NCBI GenBank assembly: GCA_030123525.1
Contig: CP126125.1
Span: 1,674,001-1,738,000, forward strand
DNA: 64,000 bases
Direction of reading: 5' to 3'
Source of the DNA: ELB16-189 sp018266435
GTDB lineage: Bacteria > Bacteroidota > Bacteroidia > Cytophagales > Cyclobacteriaceae
Positions within the stretch are counted from its first letter, which is position 1, and each line of letters opens with the position of its first letter. The notes below the pieces were generated by a model. The model did not search any database, was not told where the DNA came from, and worked only from the letters and a program-made list of their open reading frames with translations. This document shows positions 51,235 through 59,976 of this stretch, in pieces. The position numbers and the translations under genes are program-made.

Positions 51235-51834
51235 GTGCTAAAAAACACTACGTGTTATCTGTTATTTTTTAGTTTGGCCATTCTCACTAACAGTTGTGCT
51301 ACTATTTGTGGCGGGTCTAAGTATTACGCTCATATTTTAGTGAATGGTCATCCTCATGCCGATATTGTGTATCGGGGCATGAAGATGGGCAATGGGTCGG
51401 CCTCTATCTCTGTTCCCCGAAGAGAGGCTGATATGTTTTCTTTTACAGTAAAAGAAAAAGGGTGTGCCGAACAAACATTTTCGTACCGTACGAGAACATT
51501 CAGAGGATGGGCCTTTGTTGGAACGCTGGTTACCTGGACGGGCGAATCAGGAGGAATACCGCTTCCGTATGGTATTGTTATAGACCTGATTACCGGGGCA
51601 CTTTGGAAACCTAACACAGCCGAAGGCATTGTGAAACACAACTACAAAAATTTCCAATACATAGCTAACTACACCGGGTGTGGAGAAGATCAAAGACCTT
51701 CTACGATTGAGTCAGATAAATTAGTGGATGTGGTCTATTTGAAAAACGGAAGTATTATTCGGGGAAATGTTATAGAAAACGAGCCCGCTACACATATCAA
51801 AATTCAAACCAAAGACGGAAGCATCTTTGTATAA
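51235..51834 (+). CDS. Lipoprotein of unknown function, probably truncated by a late stop
   Basis: 199 residues from a GTG start. The signal ends in a lipobox (LAILTNSC, Cys at 20), CATICGG following. The mature part has a PEGA-like segment and a C-terminal repeat-like unit VYLKNGSIIRGNVIENE... KIQTKDGSIFV that stops abruptly at a TAA. In frame after that stop are codons for KAEEILKITRE and another TAA at 51868-51870; related proteins continue with a YK(x)EEIxKI-type tail, so a Tyr codon (TAT) may have become TAA. Function unknown; the family often lies near surface genes. Confidence 0.7.
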   Translation: MLKNTTCYLLFFSLAILTNSCATICGGSKYYAHILVNGHPHADIVYRGMKMGNGSASISVPRREADMFSFTVKEKGCAEQTFSYRTRTFRGWAFVGTLVTWTGESGGIPLPYGIVIDLITGALWKPNTAEGIVKHNYKNFQYIANYTGCGEDQRPSTIESDKLVDVVYLKNGSIIRGNVIENEPATHIKIQTKDGSIFV

Positions 51835-51883
51835 AAAGCAGAAGAGATACTAAAAATTACAAGGGAATAACACGCCACACGGA

Positions 51884-53113
51884 TTATCCAATCAGTTGGT
51901 TTAATGCAATCTCAAAAGAAGTCTGGGCTATTTTTGTTTTTGATGGGTTGATCGTTTGTGTTTTTTCCAGTGCTTTTCGTATCGTCATCGAAATGTCACG
52001 GAAGATGGAGGCATCATCCATTTTTGCTTCGCTCTCCATGAAGTAAGCAAACACACGTGCCATACCACAGTTGGCAATGAAATCAGGAATAATTGAAAAT
52101 TTCTCATCGGCATAAAGCCCGGTTGGGCCAAAGAAAATTTCCGGATCAGCAAAAGGCACATTTGCTCCGCAAGAAAAAACTTCAACACCCGATAAGATCA
52201 TTTTATCCACTTGCTGTTGAGTAACTAAACGCGAGGCTGCTGCCGGTATGAAAATCTCAAAATCCAAATCCCATATTTTCTGATTGACAGTGTCGAATGA
52301 GAGTAAATCAAGAGACACCAGCCGGTTCCCTTCACGGGTAATGACTAACTGATTTATTTCATCGGTTGAAAAGCCTGACTGGTTGATCAGCCCACCATCC
52401 CGGGTAATAATACCTACAATTTTTGCCCCTAATTGGCTCAAGTAAAACCCCGCGGCAGCGCCCACATTTCCCCATCCTTGCACTACTACACGCTTGCCCT
52501 TCAGCACTCCGCCCCATAACTCGTAATAGTGACGAACTGCTTGTGCCACACCATAGCCGGTGCACATATCGGCAATGGTATATTTTTTTTCCAGCGCTGG
52601 GGTAAATGTTTTGTCCTCAATTATTTTTACTACACCTTGCCGCAGTTGCCCGATGCGGTTTACTTTTTGAGGCTCGGTAGGTTTGTAGTGGCCGGTGAAC
52701 ACACCCTCTTGGGGATGCCAAATACCCACATCTTCCGTGTGGGGGATCACTTCATGTATTTCATCTACATTCAGATCACCGCCAGTGCCATAATAGTATT
52801 TGAGCAGAGGCATGACAGCCGAGTACCAGCGGTGGAGCACGTCATTTTTGCGCGGGTCATTGGGATCAAAGTTAATTCCGGATTTGGCTCCGCCAATGGC
52901 CGGGCCAGACACGGTAAATTTTACTTCCATAGTTTTTGCTAAGGATTCAACCTCACGTTTGTCCAACCCTTTTCGCATACGCGTGCCGCCACCGGCAGCG
53001 CCTCCACGTAACGAGTTAATCACCACCCACCCCACCGCATCGGTATGAGGATCTTTCCATTCAAAAACAATTTCTGGCTGTTTATTCTCAAATTTTTCTA
53101 ATAATTTTTTCAT
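51884..53113 (-). CDS. Glu/Leu/Phe/Val dehydrogenase
   Basis: 409 residues. The catalytic Lys is in the PAIGGAKSGINFDP block and GGDLNVDEI is the substrate region; the Rossmann motif VVVQGWGNVGAAAGFYLSQLGA binds NAD(P). It interconverts an amino acid and its keto acid with ammonia. The exact amino acid, glutamate or a branched one, cannot be settled from these motifs, though the length fits glutamate dehydrogenase. Divergent or convergent neighbours give no operon context. Confidence 0.9.
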   Translation of the reverse strand: MKKLLEKFENKQPEIVFEWKDPHTDAVGWVVINSLRGGAAGGGTRMRKGLDKREVESLAKTMEVKFTVSGPAIGGAKSGINFDPNDPRKNDVLHRWYSAVMPLLKYYYGTGGDLNVDEIHEVIPHTEDVGIWHPQEGVFTGHYKPTEPQKVNRIGQLRQGVVKIIEDKTFTPALEKKYTIADMCTGYGVAQAVRHYYELWGGVLKGKRVVVQGWGNVGAAAGFYLSQLGAKIVGIITRDGGLINQSGFSTDEINQLVITREGNRLVSLDLLSFDTVNQKIWDLDFEIFIPAAASRLVTQQQVDKMILSGVEVFSCGANVPFADPEIFFGPTGLYADEKFSIIPDFIANCGMARVFAYFMESEAKMDDASIFRDISMTIRKALEKTQTINPSKTKIAQTSFEIALNQLIG

Positions 53114-53211
53114 CAGAATATCATTGATTTTTTATGATTGCACACAAGGGTGGGGTACATGAGATACTTTACTAATGGCCACCCCACGAATTAAAACAAT
53201 CGGCTGCAAAT

Positions 53212-54288
53212 CTACCCGATTAATGTGCCCGAGCAAGAATCTTTCTTTGCGCCTGTTACACTTTTTAAAGCATTGATTTCGTTTCGCATACGAAGCACAC
53301 CTAAAAAGCCAAACACTATTGCTTCTTTAAAATTGATGATGGCTTTCTCTGGAACAATGATCTTTGAACCTTGTGGCAATGCCGATGAAATTCTTTTAAT
53401 CAAATAGTTATTCAATGCTCCTCCACCGGTTACAAGCATAGTTATTTTCTGGTCAGATAAGCTCAATAAAATTTCATGGGCCACCGATTCGCATACGGTA
53501 GCCAGCCGATCGTTGATGGAGATGGATTGATTTTTCAACAGGGTTACAAAATCTTTTTCAAAACCTTCGCGTGCCAGCGATGGTCTTTTGTTTCGCATCG
53601 TTGAATAAATTGAATTTATCTTTTGAAGCAGTTTTATATTTACTTTTCCCCGGCTTGCCATTTTTCCATTTTTATCAAATTCTTTTCCTATCCGGGTAGC
53701 CAGGTAATTCAGTGCCATGTTGCAAAAACAAATATCGAAAGCCATTCGCTCGCCATTTTTTTCTAACGAAAGATTGGCTATGCCGCCCAGATTCAGGCAC
53801 ACATCGTAGGATGAAAATAAAAGCCGGTCGCCTATGGGCACCAGTGGGGCACCTTCCCCGCCCAGTTGCACATCCAGACTTCTGAAATTATAAATTACCG
53901 GAATCCCGGTTTCTGCATGAAGGGCGTTGCCATCGCCCAGTTGAAACGTAAATCTTTTTTCGGGTTGATGAAATATAGTGTGTCCATGAGATGAGATAAA
54001 ATCTACTTCAGCAATTTTATTTTGTTCAATAAACCAGTTAACCAAGACACCCAAATATTTTCCATAATGAGAATGTAATCGAAATAATTCTTCTGACGAA
54101 AGCTGGTGAGCCGATGAAAGATTTTTTTTCCAGGGTGAAGAATAACGCACAGTTTGCGATGCCCGTAGAGAAAAATTCCATTTTTTACCTGTAAATGAAA
54201 ACTCACAATAAGCAATGTCTACCCCATCTAAGGAGGTGCCTGACATCAGGCCGATCACTTTATATTTGTGCTTTGTTGTATTTTGCAT
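53212..54288 (-). CDS. anmK: Anhydro-N-acetylmuramic acid kinase
   Basis: 358 residues. VIGLMSGTSLDGVDIAYCEF is the ATP-binding start, and ISSHGHTIFHQPEKRFTFQL and GGGALNNYLIKRISS complete the ASKHA-fold kinase pattern. It turns anhydro-MurNAc from recycled cell wall into MurNAc-6-phosphate. Divergent from coaX, with 40 bases between start codons and no recognisable promoter pair in that gap. Confidence 0.95.
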   Translation of the reverse strand: MQNTTKHKYKVIGLMSGTSLDGVDIAYCEFSFTGKKWNFSLRASQTVRYSSPWKKNLSSAHQLSSEELFRLHSHYGKYLGVLVNWFIEQNKIAEVDFISSHGHTIFHQPEKRFTFQLGDGNALHAETGIPVIYNFRSLDVQLGGEGAPLVPIGDRLLFSSYDVCLNLGGIANLSLEKNGERMAFDICFCNMALNYLATRIGKEFDKNGKMASRGKVNIKLLQKINSIYSTMRNKRPSLAREGFEKDFVTLLKNQSISINDRLATVCESVAHEILLSLSDQKITMLVTGGGALNNYLIKRISSALPQGSKIIVPEKAIINFKEAIVFGFLGVLRMRNEINALKSVTGAKKDSCSGTLIG

Positions 54289-54328
54289 GAACCTTCATTT
54301 TACACGAAAGTAATCATTTTGAAGAGAG

Positions 54329-55045
54329 ATGAACTTAGTTATAGACAGTGGCAACACGCGTATTAAGATTGGCTTTTTTTCAGGCGAACACCTGAAAGAA
54401 AAATTCCTTTTTGAAAGCACACAAGAACTTTTTTTGTTTTTAAAACATCATCCTGTTGAACAGGCAATTGTCAGTTCGGTTCACTTTTCCGGTCAAGAGA
54501 TTTTAAACCATATTCAATCCAAAAGAAAACTGTTGTTATCAGCTGAATTATCATTACCGATAAATATAAACTATAAAACCCCCGCCACGCTGGGGGTGGA
54601 TCGAATTGCAGTGGCGTGTGGAGCCAGTTCGCTTTTTCCTGAGCATGATTGCTTAGCCATTGATGCGGGCACCTGCATTACATATGATTTTATAGACTGT
54701 GAAAATAATTTTAGAGGAGGGCTGATTTCGCCTGGCTTATCCATGCGGCTGAAAGCCATGCACACCTTTACCAGAAGGCTGCCTTTGGTTCAGCTAAAGG
54801 AATCACCTGCTTTGACCGGAGAGAGCACAGAGACCTGTTTACAAAGTGGCACAGTAAATGGTGCTGTGGCTGAAATGAATGGAATTATTGAAAAATATAC
54901 CGAAAAATATCCCCATTTGCAGGTCATATTGAGTGGAGGAGATACTGTTTTTTTTGAAAACAAACTGAAACACCCCATATTTGCAGCCCCCGATTTGGTT
55001 TTGGTGGGTTTGAACCGGATTTTGCTTCATCATGCACAATTGTAA
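54329..55045 (+). CDS. coaX: Type III pantothenate kinase
   Basis: 238 residues: the ASKHA ATP site NLVIDSGNTRIKIGFF, the substrate block LGVDRIAVACGASSLFPEHD and the catalytic DAGTCITYDFID, then FRGGLISPGLSMRLKAMHTF and LSGGD. It makes phosphopantothenate, the first CoA step. panB is 8 kb away. Its end overlaps the next gene by 14 bases. Confidence 0.95.
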   Translation: MNLVIDSGNTRIKIGFFSGEHLKEKFLFESTQELFLFLKHHPVEQAIVSSVHFSGQEILNHIQSKRKLLLSAELSLPININYKTPATLGVDRIAVACGASSLFPEHDCLAIDAGTCITYDFIDCENNFRGGLISPGLSMRLKAMHTFTRRLPLVQLKESPALTGESTETCLQSGTVNGAVAEMNGIIEKYTEKYPHLQVILSGGDTVFFENKLKHPIFAAPDLVLVGLNRILLHHAQL

Positions 55046-56327
55046 AAAGCCGTTTTTTATTTTTTTCTTGTCGTTAGCTGTAGGAGCAGCAAATGCTCAG
55101 GCTCCGAGCCCGTTTACGCGGTTTGGCGTTGGCGACATTAATAATAATGGCATGGCGCAAAATCAAGGCATGGGGGGCATAGGCATCAGCAACCCGAGTC
55201 CATGGTACATCAATAACCAAAACCCGGCTTTACTTGTTTTTAATCGGGTGTTTGTCTTTCAGGGCGGAATGTATTATGATAAAAAAACGGCTTTTGATGG
55301 AGTGAACACACAAAGCTTTAAAGGTGGCAACTTAAATTACCTGGCCATTGCCACTCCGGTTGTCAACGGCAAGTGGTCTACATCAATTGGGTTGTTGCCT
55401 TACTCATCGGTGAACTACAATTTATCTTTTCAAAGCAATGTTTTAGGAAGCCCCTCAAATGTTATGACCACTGTGCAGGAAACCGGTAAGGGAGGCATCA
55501 CACAGTTTTATTGGTCAAATGGGGTGGCAATCAACCGGTATTTATCAGTGGGGATAAAAGGCTCGTATTTGTTCAGCTCAGTCAATATCAAAGATTCTAA
55601 TCCCATAGCCGGGCTGACAAATTATGGTTCGGTGTTAACACGTTACTCCTTTAATGGACTCAATTTATCAACGGGGCTTTCCTTTCATAAAGATTCTCTC
55701 TTTCACAAAAAATATCGGCTCAATATCGGCCTTACGTACTCAATGCGTTCGCATTTGATCGTGAACAAAAAACTGACAACAGAAATTATCTCTAACACCG
55801 GGGCAGTGATAGACTCTACTACTATTATTAACAACCTTAATAACAGGCTGGTTCTACCTCAGAATTTTGGAGTAGGCCTATCGTTTGGTAAGGTTGACCG
55901 CTGGACGGTGGGAGGTGATTTTACATTGTTGGATTACAACACGTATGTTCCCTTTCAATCTTCTTTCATTTTGGGTAATCAATATTCGCAAGCACCCGAT
56001 GTTCCTACTGCTGCTTACCGGGCTGCACTGGGTGGTGAGATTACTCCCCGTGTTGAAGACTTTACCAATTACCTCAACCGGGTTTCGTACCGGATAGGTG
56101 CTTTTTATGAAAAATATCCTTTTTTAGTTAATGGTAATCCGGTTTTTGACCGGGGCGGTACTTTTGGGTTTTCGCTACCCGTGGGGCGGATTTCTACCAT
56201 CGATATTGGAGTTAGAATAGGAAAACGAGGTGTAGTCTCAAAAAATACACTTGAAGAAAATTATTTTAGGATTTATTTTGGGGCCACTTTTAATGACCAA
56301 TGGTATATTAAACGCAAATTCGATTAA
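55032..56327 (+). CDS. Outer-membrane beta-barrel protein
   Basis: 431 residues. A signal peptide (to about residue 22, ANAQ) leads into APSPFTRFGVGDINNNGMAQ and the motif GMGGIGISNPSPWYINNQNP, characteristic of a Bacteroidota outer-membrane barrel family near FadL/OmpP1-like proteins. Amphipathic strands with aromatic girdles follow. Translation is coupled to coaX by the overlap. Substrate unknown; conserved linkage with TPR and LptC genes hints at envelope function. Confidence 0.8.
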   Translation: MHNCKKPFFIFFLSLAVGAANAQAPSPFTRFGVGDINNNGMAQNQGMGGIGISNPSPWYINNQNPALLVFNRVFVFQGGMYYDKKTAFDGVNTQSFKGGNLNYLAIATPVVNGKWSTSIGLLPYSSVNYNLSFQSNVLGSPSNVMTTVQETGKGGITQFYWSNGVAINRYLSVGIKGSYLFSSVNIKDSNPIAGLTNYGSVLTRYSFNGLNLSTGLSFHKDSLFHKKYRLNIGLTYSMRSHLIVNKKLTTEIISNTGAVIDSTTIINNLNNRLVLPQNFGVGLSFGKVDRWTVGGDFTLLDYNTYVPFQSSFILGNQYSQAPDVPTAAYRAALGGEITPRVEDFTNYLNRVSYRIGAFYEKYPFLVNGNPVFDRGGTFGFSLPVGRISTIDIGVRIGKRGVVSKNTLEENYFRIYFGATFNDQWYIKRKFD

Positions 56328-56337
56328 TTTTTAACCT

Positions 56338-57663
56338 ATGAAGATGAAAAAACTATTTTTGATTTTGTCTCTTGTTATGACAAGTGCCGGGGCTTGGGCG
56401 CAGTGCGCAGAATACAAATGGCCGGCTGACCAGATGAAAGCCCAGCAAATTGTAGATGCATACAAAGCAGCTGTTGCTGACCAAAACTATAAAGGCGCAA
56501 CATCAGGGCTTCAGTGGATGTTGACTCACGCTCCCCAATGGCATTCTGACCTGTATGTGGAAGCTTTAGAGGTGTATGATAAATTAGCAGAACAAGAACT
56601 TGACCCAGCCACTAAACAAAGGTATGTAGATACACTCATGGTCATTTATGACATGCGTATTACAAACTGTGGAGACGAAGCCAACGTGCTTAACCGCAAG
56701 GCCATATCGGCTTATAAATTCAACAAACAGAATAAAACTAAATTGGCCGAAGTGCTGAGCATTTTTGATAAAACATTTGAAGCCAACGGTAACAATGTGT
56801 TTGATCAAAATCTTTATCCTTACATGGATGTGATTAAAAACAATGTAGATTTATTAAAAAACCTCAATGAAGACCAGGTTGCACAGCGTTATACAAAACT
56901 GATCGATATCATCGATAACAAAGAGCAGAAATCAGCAAGACAAAATAAATCAAGTGAGGTAGAAAAATATAAAAAAGTGGTGGCAGCAATAGATGCAAAG
57001 CTGGCCAAAACAGTAAAAATGAACTGTGCGTTCTCACAAAAAGTGTTTGAGCCACGCTTTAAAGCCAACAACAGTGATTTGGCTTCGGCTAAACATATAT
57101 TCCATATAGGTTTGGTTAATGAATGTACCGATAGCCCAATCTGGTTAGAAGCTGTTGAAGCTTTGCACAAATCAGCACCAGATTTCACTGTCAATAAAGA
57201 GCTTTGCTCGAAATACATTCAACTGAAAAATTTTGATAAAGCCAATCCGTTGATTGACGAAGTGCAAGCAAAGGCAACTACACCCGCTCAAAAAGCCTGG
57301 GTAGATATTTTAAAAGGAGATGTTCAGCTTCAACAAGGCAATAAAGCCGCGGCCCGCGATGAATACAAAAAAGCACTCGTAACCGATGCGGCCAGCAAGG
57401 ATGCCTACGAACACCTGGGAGACTTGTATGTTTCATCTTCCACAGAATGTTCAAAAACCCCCGGTTCGGCAGAAGAAAAACTGGTTTACATTGCGGCATT
57501 TCAATTTTATATTCACTCAGGCAACCGCGAAAAAATGGAACAAACACTGGCTAAATACCCCACCCACGCAGACCTGGCCAAAGCCGGATGGAAAGCAGGC
57601 GAAAGCAAAAAACTAGCTTGCTGGATAGATGAAGCCGTGGTGGTGAAAGCCAAAAAGGAATAA
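56338..57663 (+). CDS. Exported TPR-repeat protein
   Basis: 441 residues. A signal peptide ends at WAQ (about residue 21). The body is helical with loosely repeating 34-residue units; the clearest are the pair around KAWVDILKGDVQLQQGNKAA, ARDEYKKALVTDAASKDAYEHLGDLY and the following unit. TPR proteins form scaffolds for protein complexes, here in the periplasm. Ten bases after the barrel gene and followed by a terminator, so coaX, the barrel gene and this one form an operon. No known substrate. Confidence 0.8.
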   Translation: MKMKKLFLILSLVMTSAGAWAQCAEYKWPADQMKAQQIVDAYKAAVADQNYKGATSGLQWMLTHAPQWHSDLYVEALEVYDKLAEQELDPATKQRYVDTLMVIYDMRITNCGDEANVLNRKAISAYKFNKQNKTKLAEVLSIFDKTFEANGNNVFDQNLYPYMDVIKNNVDLLKNLNEDQVAQRYTKLIDIIDNKEQKSARQNKSSEVEKYKKVVAAIDAKLAKTVKMNCAFSQKVFEPRFKANNSDLASAKHIFHIGLVNECTDSPIWLEAVEALHKSAPDFTVNKELCSKYIQLKNFDKANPLIDEVQAKATTPAQKAWVDILKGDVQLQQGNKAAARDEYKKALVTDAASKDAYEHLGDLYVSSSTECSKTPGSAEEKLVYIAAFQFYIHSGNREKMEQTLAKYPTHADLAKAGWKAGESKKLACWIDEAVVVKAKKE

Positions 57664-57683
57664 TAATTGGCAAGATTTATGCA

Positions 57684-57713
57684 AAAAAGACCAGCCTGAA
57701 CGCTGGTCTTTTT
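57684..57713 (+). terminator. Terminator between TPR gene and lptC
   Basis: A 12-bp stem (57684-57695 with 57702-57713) with a 6-base loop ends in a T-run. It separates the coaX-led operon from lptC. Confidence 0.9.
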
Positions 57714-57726
57714 ATTTTGCATTGAA

Positions 57727-58296
57727 ATGATGAGCATAACCCTGCCAATATTTAAAAATACAACTCCATCAAAAATGCTCATGGGCAGCTGGGTGGCTTT
57801 GGCTTGCCTTTTTTGCTTCGCCTGTACCCTCAAAGAAAACGCAAAGCCAGTAACCTACGAAGGTCCGCTGAAGCAGGCAACCAACATTACCATGCACTAT
57901 ACCGAGAAAGAGAAGCTCAAAACTATATTACAGGCAAAAAAATACAACGAATTTCTCAACGGAGACCGGGAATTTCCAGAGGGTATATACCTCGAATTTT
58001 TTGACGAAAAAGGAATGATGACATCCACGCTGCGAGCCAATACGGCTTTTTATTTTAAAAAAGAAAATAAATGGCGCGGGAGGGGAAAAGTAGAAGTAGT
58101 GAACATCGAAAAAAAACAACAGCTAAACTCCGAAGAGCTTTTCTGGTTCCCGGCCACCAAAAAAATATATACCGATAAATTTGTCACCATACGTGACCAG
58201 CAAGATGTAATGTATGGCACGGGCCTGTCGGCCAATCAGGACTTGTCAAACTATTCCCTCAAAAACACCTCAGGAGATTTGCACGCCACCGAGTGA
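57727..58296 (+). CDS. lptC: LptC-like LPS export lipoprotein
   Basis: 189 residues. A hydrophobic export segment ends in a lipobox-like FACTLKEN (Cys at about 36). The mature region has repeated short beta-strands (YLEFFDEKGMMTSTLRANTA, GKVEVVNIEKKQQLNSEELF, KFVTIRDQQDVMYGTGLSAN), the beta-jelly-roll of LptC, part of the bridge that carries LPS across the periplasm. The start could also be the ATG near residue 17. A small membrane-protein gene and a CNNM gene follow. Confidence 0.85.
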   Translation: MMSITLPIFKNTTPSKMLMGSWVALACLFCFACTLKENAKPVTYEGPLKQATNITMHYTEKEKLKTILQAKKYNEFLNGDREFPEGIYLEFFDEKGMMTSTLRANTAFYFKKENKWRGRGKVEVVNIEKKQQLNSEELFWFPATKKIYTDKFVTIRDQQDVMYGTGLSANQDLSNYSLKNTSGDLHATE

Positions 58297-58320
58297 AACA
58301 TCATCCGTTTCCAAAATTCT

Positions 58321-58328
58321 TATCTTTG
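58321..58328 (+). promoter_or_regulatory. Possible -7 box just before a small membrane protein
   Basis: TATCTTTG fits the consensus exactly but no TTG is found 19 bases upstream. It ends 8 bases before the ATG at 58337, so a transcript from it would be almost leaderless. Confidence 0.4.
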
Positions 58329-58336
58329 CACTCCTT

Positions 58337-58492
58337 ATGAAGTTGTATTTGATTATTCCACTCTCACTTGCGGTGGTTTTTCTTATCATTGGCATTTACG
58401 AAATGATGAGCCTGGGCGCTCGTAATGGCTATTGGGCGGTAATGCTCTCCACCGTTTGCTTTTTTTATTTTCTTTACCGAAAAAAGAACTAA
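58337..58492 (+). CDS. Small two-helix membrane protein
   Basis: 51 residues: MKLYLIIPLSLAVVFLIIGI is the first helix and YWAVMLSTVCFFYFLYRKKN the second, ending in positive charges. Two transmembrane segments with a short loop (YEMMSLGARNG). Unknown function; found between lptC and CNNM genes. Confidence 0.7.
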   Translation: MKLYLIIPLSLAVVFLIIGIYEMMSLGARNGYWAVMLSTVCFFYFLYRKKN

Positions 58493-58497
58493 GCGCA

Positions 58498-59781
58498 ATG
58501 GATAGCTCACTGATTCCATTGATATTAACCTCGCTGGTTTTCTCCTTTTTCTTTTCAGGTATTGAGATTGCTTTTTTAGCCGCAAATAAATTACAGATTG
58601 AACTTCAGGGCAAGCAAGGCAAAGCCTGGGGCATAATCATGTCTAACTTTTTAAAAAAACCCTCCAGTTTTATAGCCACAACCCTCATAGGTAACACGGT
58701 TTCGTTGGTCTTGTTTGGCATTTTTATGGCAGAGTTTATTGACCCGCTGTTAGATTTTTTGCCCGAAAACCAAAATGATGAAGTTATCCGCCTGGTCATT
58801 GAAACATTTATTTCTACACTATTGATTTTGTTCACCGCAGAGTTTTTACCCAAGAGTTTGTTTCTCATCAACCCTAATTTTGTATTGGCGACATTGGCCG
58901 TTCCTTTCAATTTGTTTTACCTGATTTTGCGGCCACTTACCTTCACTACCGTTTTACTCTCCAAATTTGTCATCACAAAATTATTGGGCATACCTTACTC
59001 GGAAGAAAAGCCTGTCTTTGGGTTGACCGACCTGAACAACTACCTGAAAAACATGATGAAGGTAAAGTACGAAGACGAGGAGATTGAACTGGATAAAAAA
59101 ATTTTTAGCAAAGCGTTAGATTTTAAAACCGTTCGGGTGCGTGACTGTATGATTCCGCGAATGGAGATCACGGCCGTGGCCATAGAAGATGGAATAGAAG
59201 AATTAAGAAAAGCATTTGTTGAAAGCGGCCACTCTAAGATTCTCATTTACCGTGATACCATTGACGACATGATTGGGTACTGCCACTCGGCAGCCTTGTT
59301 TAAGAAGCCTGCCCGGATAGAAGATATTATGACTCCGCTCATCATTACACGTGAAACCACCATGGCCAATGACCTGATGGTGCAATTGATGAAAGAACGG
59401 AAAAGTGTGGCTGTAGTAGTGGATGAATTCGGAGGGACGTCCGGAATCGTGAGCATGGAAGACTTAATCGAAGAAATTTTTGGCGAAATTGAAGATGAAC
59501 ACGACAAAGACGATTTGCTCGAACAGAAAATAGACGATCAGACATTTGTGTTCAGCGCACGCCTGGAGGTAGAATACATCAACGAGCATTTTAATTTGCA
59601 ATTACCCATTGGTGAATACGAAACCCTGGCTGGCTTGATTTTATCCTATACCGAAGACTTTCCTAAACTGGGCGAGCGCATTCGCATACCCCCTTTCACC
59701 TTCATCATCCAAAAAACAGACAAAAAGAGAATTGACGTGGTAAAAGTAATTCTTGACTATAAAGTCATTCCATCAAATTGA
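58498..59781 (+). CDS. CNNM/CorC-type membrane protein with CBS pair
   Basis: 427 residues from the ATG at 58498 (MDSSLIPLILTSLVF); a longer frame overlaps the mini-gene upstream. It has a DUF21/CNNM membrane region of about four helices, then two CBS domains (RVRDCMIPRMEITAVAIEDG and the IMTPLIITRETTMANDLMVQ block) and a CorC/HlyC-associated C-terminal domain. Such proteins are proposed to export magnesium or help metal tolerance; in Bacteroidota a paralogue, GldE, is linked to gliding. Which role applies is unknown. Confidence 0.88.
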   Translation: MDSSLIPLILTSLVFSFFFSGIEIAFLAANKLQIELQGKQGKAWGIIMSNFLKKPSSFIATTLIGNTVSLVLFGIFMAEFIDPLLDFLPENQNDEVIRLVIETFISTLLILFTAEFLPKSLFLINPNFVLATLAVPFNLFYLILRPLTFTTVLLSKFVITKLLGIPYSEEKPVFGLTDLNNYLKNMMKVKYEDEEIELDKKIFSKALDFKTVRVRDCMIPRMEITAVAIEDGIEELRKAFVESGHSKILIYRDTIDDMIGYCHSAALFKKPARIEDIMTPLIITRETTMANDLMVQLMKERKSVAVVVDEFGGTSGIVSMEDLIEEIFGEIEDEHDKDDLLEQKIDDQTFVFSARLEVEYINEHFNLQLPIGEYETLAGLILSYTEDFPKLGERIRIPPFTFIIQKTDKKRIDVVKVILDYKVIPSN

Positions 59782-59873
59782 TATTTTCATCACTTCGCGT
59801 GTCCTTCTTAATAAATAGATGAAAATCAGAGCTTTCAGGCCCGGCAAGCCATCGGAATTTTTGTCTCAACCCA

Positions 59874-59903
59874 TTGCTAATGAACAATGATACTTTAAAT
59901 TTG
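59874..59903 (+). promoter_or_regulatory. Predicted promoter of the PpiD-like gene
   Basis: TTG at 59874-59876 and TAAATTTG at 59896-59903 are spaced by exactly 19 bases, matching the Bacteroidota consensus at every defined position. The leader to the ATG at 59977 is about 67 bases. Confidence 0.7.
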
Positions 59904-59976
59904 CACTCCTTTTGGATAAACTGATTCCCCAAGAGCAAGCAGATAAAATAAACTGAAGAAAATTATATTTTGAGTT

